Assembly (NCBI GenBank): GCA_024638345.1 | Contig: JAHEKL010000117.1 | Coordinates: 1-7,884 of the forward strand | Reading direction: 5' to 3' | Length of the DNA: 7,884 nucleotides | Origin: Gammaproteobacteria bacterium | GTDB lineage: Bacteria; Gemmatimonadota; Gemmatimonadetes; Longimicrobiales; Gaopeijiaceae | In this document: positions 6,601 to 7,884 of the stretch, piece by piece | Layout of the letters: each line of letters begins with the position of its first letter | Position numbering within the stretch: the stretch's first letter is position 1 | Position numbers and translations under genes: made by a program | The notes under the pieces: generated by a model | The model's input: only the letters and a program-made list of their open reading frames with translations | What the model was told of the DNA's origin: nothing | The model's database searches: none

Positions 6601-7640
6601 CGCCTCGCGAATCCAGGGGTAGTGATCTTCCTCTGGTCCTTGGTCACCACCAGGCCCTCCCTACCCTCGAGGCGGTTCAGGAGCTCGATGCCCGTGACGG
6701 GCCCCAGCACGAAGACCGAGGTGGAGAGGGCGTCCGCCTCAGTAGCGGTCGGGGCGATCACCGTGACCCCGCTCGTGTGACCGGGAGATCGTCCGGTTCT
6801 CGGATCGACGATGTGATGTACCGACAGGTCCGCGCTGAACGCCTGCATGTAGTCTCCCGAGGTGGCCACCCCCTCGTTGTCGGTCCGAATCAGCCCGAGT
6901 AGGGCCCCCGGGTCACGTGGGTCCTGGATCCCGAGTTGCCACCCCTCGGGTCGGGAGTCTCCACCGATCGATGCGACGTCCCCCCCTGCCTCTATCATGA
7001 CCTGCTCCGCGCCGCCGTTGAGGAGGATCTGCGCCGCGCGATCCGCGATGTATCCCTTGGCGATGCCGTCCAGGGTCACGGCCATACCGGGTCGTCCGAG
7101 CGCGACCGTGTTTCCGTCGACATGGAGCTCCCGGTAGTCGACGAGGAGGAGGGCCTCGTCGATCTCGGAATCTCGCGGCGGGCCACCCGTGTGCATGGCC
7201 GCGGCCTCGTACAGACGGACGAGCGGCGCCACCGTGCTGTCGAACGCCCCCCCGGTGAGCTCGGAGTAGCGTATCGACTCGGCCAATAGATGCGTCAGCT
7301 CGGGGGGCGCGTCGTGCAAGATGCCGTCGCGGTTCAGCCGGTCGACTGAGGTGCCTTCTCGATGGCGGCTCAGAATCGCCTCGAGCCGCTCCATCTCGTC
7401 GAAAGCCGCGGTGACGAGGGTGCGAGCCTCACCGCCATCGGAATGGATCAAAGTGACGGTGACTCGCGTCCCCATCTGAGTGCGGGTCGTGGTGAGCCGT
7501 CGAGTTCTCGACATCCTCCAGAGACCCGCGGCAGCGCCGCCCCCGATCGTCGCGGCGAGCCCGCCTACGGCCGCCATCTTCAGGACCTGGCGACGGGTGC
7601 GCGGGCGGGGTCCCGAGTCGAGGTTCGGATGCTCAGCCAT
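6570..7640 (-). CDS. apbE: ApbE, FAD:protein FMN transferase, Tat-exported
   Basis: 356 residues. ApbE takes FMN from FAD and links it through phosphodiester to a Ser/Thr of extracytoplasmic flavoproteins (NqrB/C, RnfD/G, NosR and similar). Seen: a twin-arginine signal, RRQVLK (16-21) followed by a Gly/Ala-rich hydrophobic stretch to about 41; it has no lipobox cysteine, so the protein is either cleaved or stays anchored. Then MGTRVTVTL (56-64), FDSTVAPLVRLY (133-144), LDGIAKGYIAD (190-200), AGGD (218-221), ATSGDY (259-264), HHIVDPRTG (275-283) and TEADALST (300-307), whose D303 and T307 are at the Mg-binding site. All family motifs are present, so it should be active. The ATG at 7640 overlaps the stop of the upstream iron-sulfur gene by 8 bases; a GGGAG lies rather far (about 12 bases) upstream, which suggests translation coupled to the upstream gene. 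Its last 31 bases overlap the convergent peptidase gene. Confidence 0.95.
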   Translation of the reverse strand: MAEHPNLDSGPRPRTRRQVLKMAAVGGLAATIGGGAAAGLWRMSRTRRLTTTRTQMGTRVTVTLIHSDGGEARTLVTAAFDEMERLEAILSRHREGTSVDRLNRDGILHDAPPELTHLLAESIRYSELTGGAFDSTVAPLVRLYEAAAMHTGGPPRDSEIDEALLLVDYRELHVDGNTVALGRPGMAVTLDGIAKGYIADRAAQILLNGGAEQVMIEAGGDVASIGGDSRPEGWQLGIQDPRDPGALLGLIRTDNEGVATSGDYMQAFSADLSVHHIVDPRTGRSPGHTSGVTVIAPTATEADALSTSVFVLGPVTGIELLNRLEGREGLVVTKDQRKITTPGFARRYSGMSVTRT

Positions 7641-7884
7641 CCGAGGCGCTGGCTCCCGCCATGGGGAGCGTCACGAGACGGTGACGGATGGCCTCCATGT
7701 CGTGGCGACACACGCCCGTCTTCTCAATCAGCTGAATCTCGCAAACGTTGCAGCGCACGCATTCCTTGAAGTCGATCTTCGGCCCCTCGATGGCACCGGT
7801 CGGGCACTTGAGCTCGCAGACTTTGCAGAGGCTACACTGCTCGACCCGACGAATTCTGAACGGCGCGACCACCGAGCCCAAGGC
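7633..7884 (-). CDS. C-terminal end of a NosR/PceC-like 4Fe-4S protein, N-terminus beyond the window
   Basis: 83 codons are visible. The frame is open through base 7884, and the TTG at 7881 is most likely an internal Leu codon, so this is a C-terminal fragment. Counting from the first visible codon, the first cluster motif is complete: CSLCKVCELKCP (C17, C20, C23, C27, P28), typical of 4Fe-4S ferredoxin domains. A second set, CVRCNVC (C42, C45, C48), is followed only by C59, eleven residues later, instead of the usual CxxxCP. This pattern resembles the tail of NosR/PceC-type membrane proteins, which carry an FMN-binding domain, several membrane helices and a C-terminal polyferredoxin. The neighbouring apbE, overlapping by 8 bases, fits a flavinylated partner of this kind. 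The FMN-binding and membrane parts would lie to the right of the window and are not seen, so a soluble ferredoxin-like protein or a NapH-type protein remains possible. Confidence 0.72.
   Translation of the reverse strand, partial: ALGSVVAPFRIRRVEQCSLCKVCELKCPTGAIEGPKIDFKECVRCNVCEIQLIEKTGVCRHDMEAIRHRLVTLPMAGASASDG

Noticed and set aside
6006..6902. Plus-strand frame of 298 codons overlapping the end of the peptidase and apbE.
   Set aside because: Arg/Gly-rich, no domain, and explained by codon bias of the peptidase frame and its convergent neighbour.
7633..7881. A complete 82-residue ferredoxin starting at the TTG at 7881.
   Set aside because: The frame stays open past the window edge, the TTG has no visible ribosome binding site because it is three bases from the edge, and the sequence resembles the C-terminal tail of a larger membrane iron-sulfur protein.

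Overview
High-GC Gram-negative chromosomal DNA, densely coded, with short gaps and several overlapping genes. There is a Sec-exported M16 zinc protease, a Tat-exported ApbE flavinyltransferase and an amino-sugar kinase/uridylyltransferase pair. Together these suggest a diderm bacterium; Gemmatimonadota or a similar high-GC phylum is my guess from the style of the proteins, not something proven here. No mobile element, tRNA, rRNA, CRISPR array or phage gene was seen.

Layout. Bases 1-3593 hold a leftward set of three genes: an amino-sugar kinase (AmgK/COG3178 type) fused to a RapZ C-terminal domain, an overlapping MurU-type nucleotidyltransferase, and, 126 bases further on, the start of a receiver / glutaredoxin-like / thioredoxin-reductase-like flavoprotein that runs off the left edge. 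A 148-base divergent gap with a perfect 7+7 bp inverted repeat separates this set from a rightward 952-residue periplasmic M16 peptidase (PqqL-like, 3742-6600). Its end overlaps by 31 bases, tail to tail, a leftward pair made of the C-terminus of a NosR/PceC-like iron-sulfur protein (entering from the right edge) and apbE. Those two genes overlap by 8 bases.

How the genes may work together. The kinase and nucleotidyltransferase look like the AmgK-MurU route: phosphorylate a recovered amino sugar (MurNAc or GlcNAc) at C1, then charge it with UMP to give UDP-MurNAc or a related UDP-sugar, bypassing de novo synthesis. The notable point is that the kinase carries a C-terminal RapZ domain, which in E. 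coli RapZ is the part that senses glucosamine-6-phosphate. That suggests a kinase with a built-in amino-sugar sensing or second catalytic domain, translationally coupled to its partner. At the right edge, ApbE would attach FMN covalently to an extracytoplasmic domain, most plausibly that of the iron-sulfur protein whose N-terminal part lies outside the window. This resembles NosX acting on NosR. The left-edge flavoprotein is a probable two-component-controlled reductase that lacks the usual CxxC pair.
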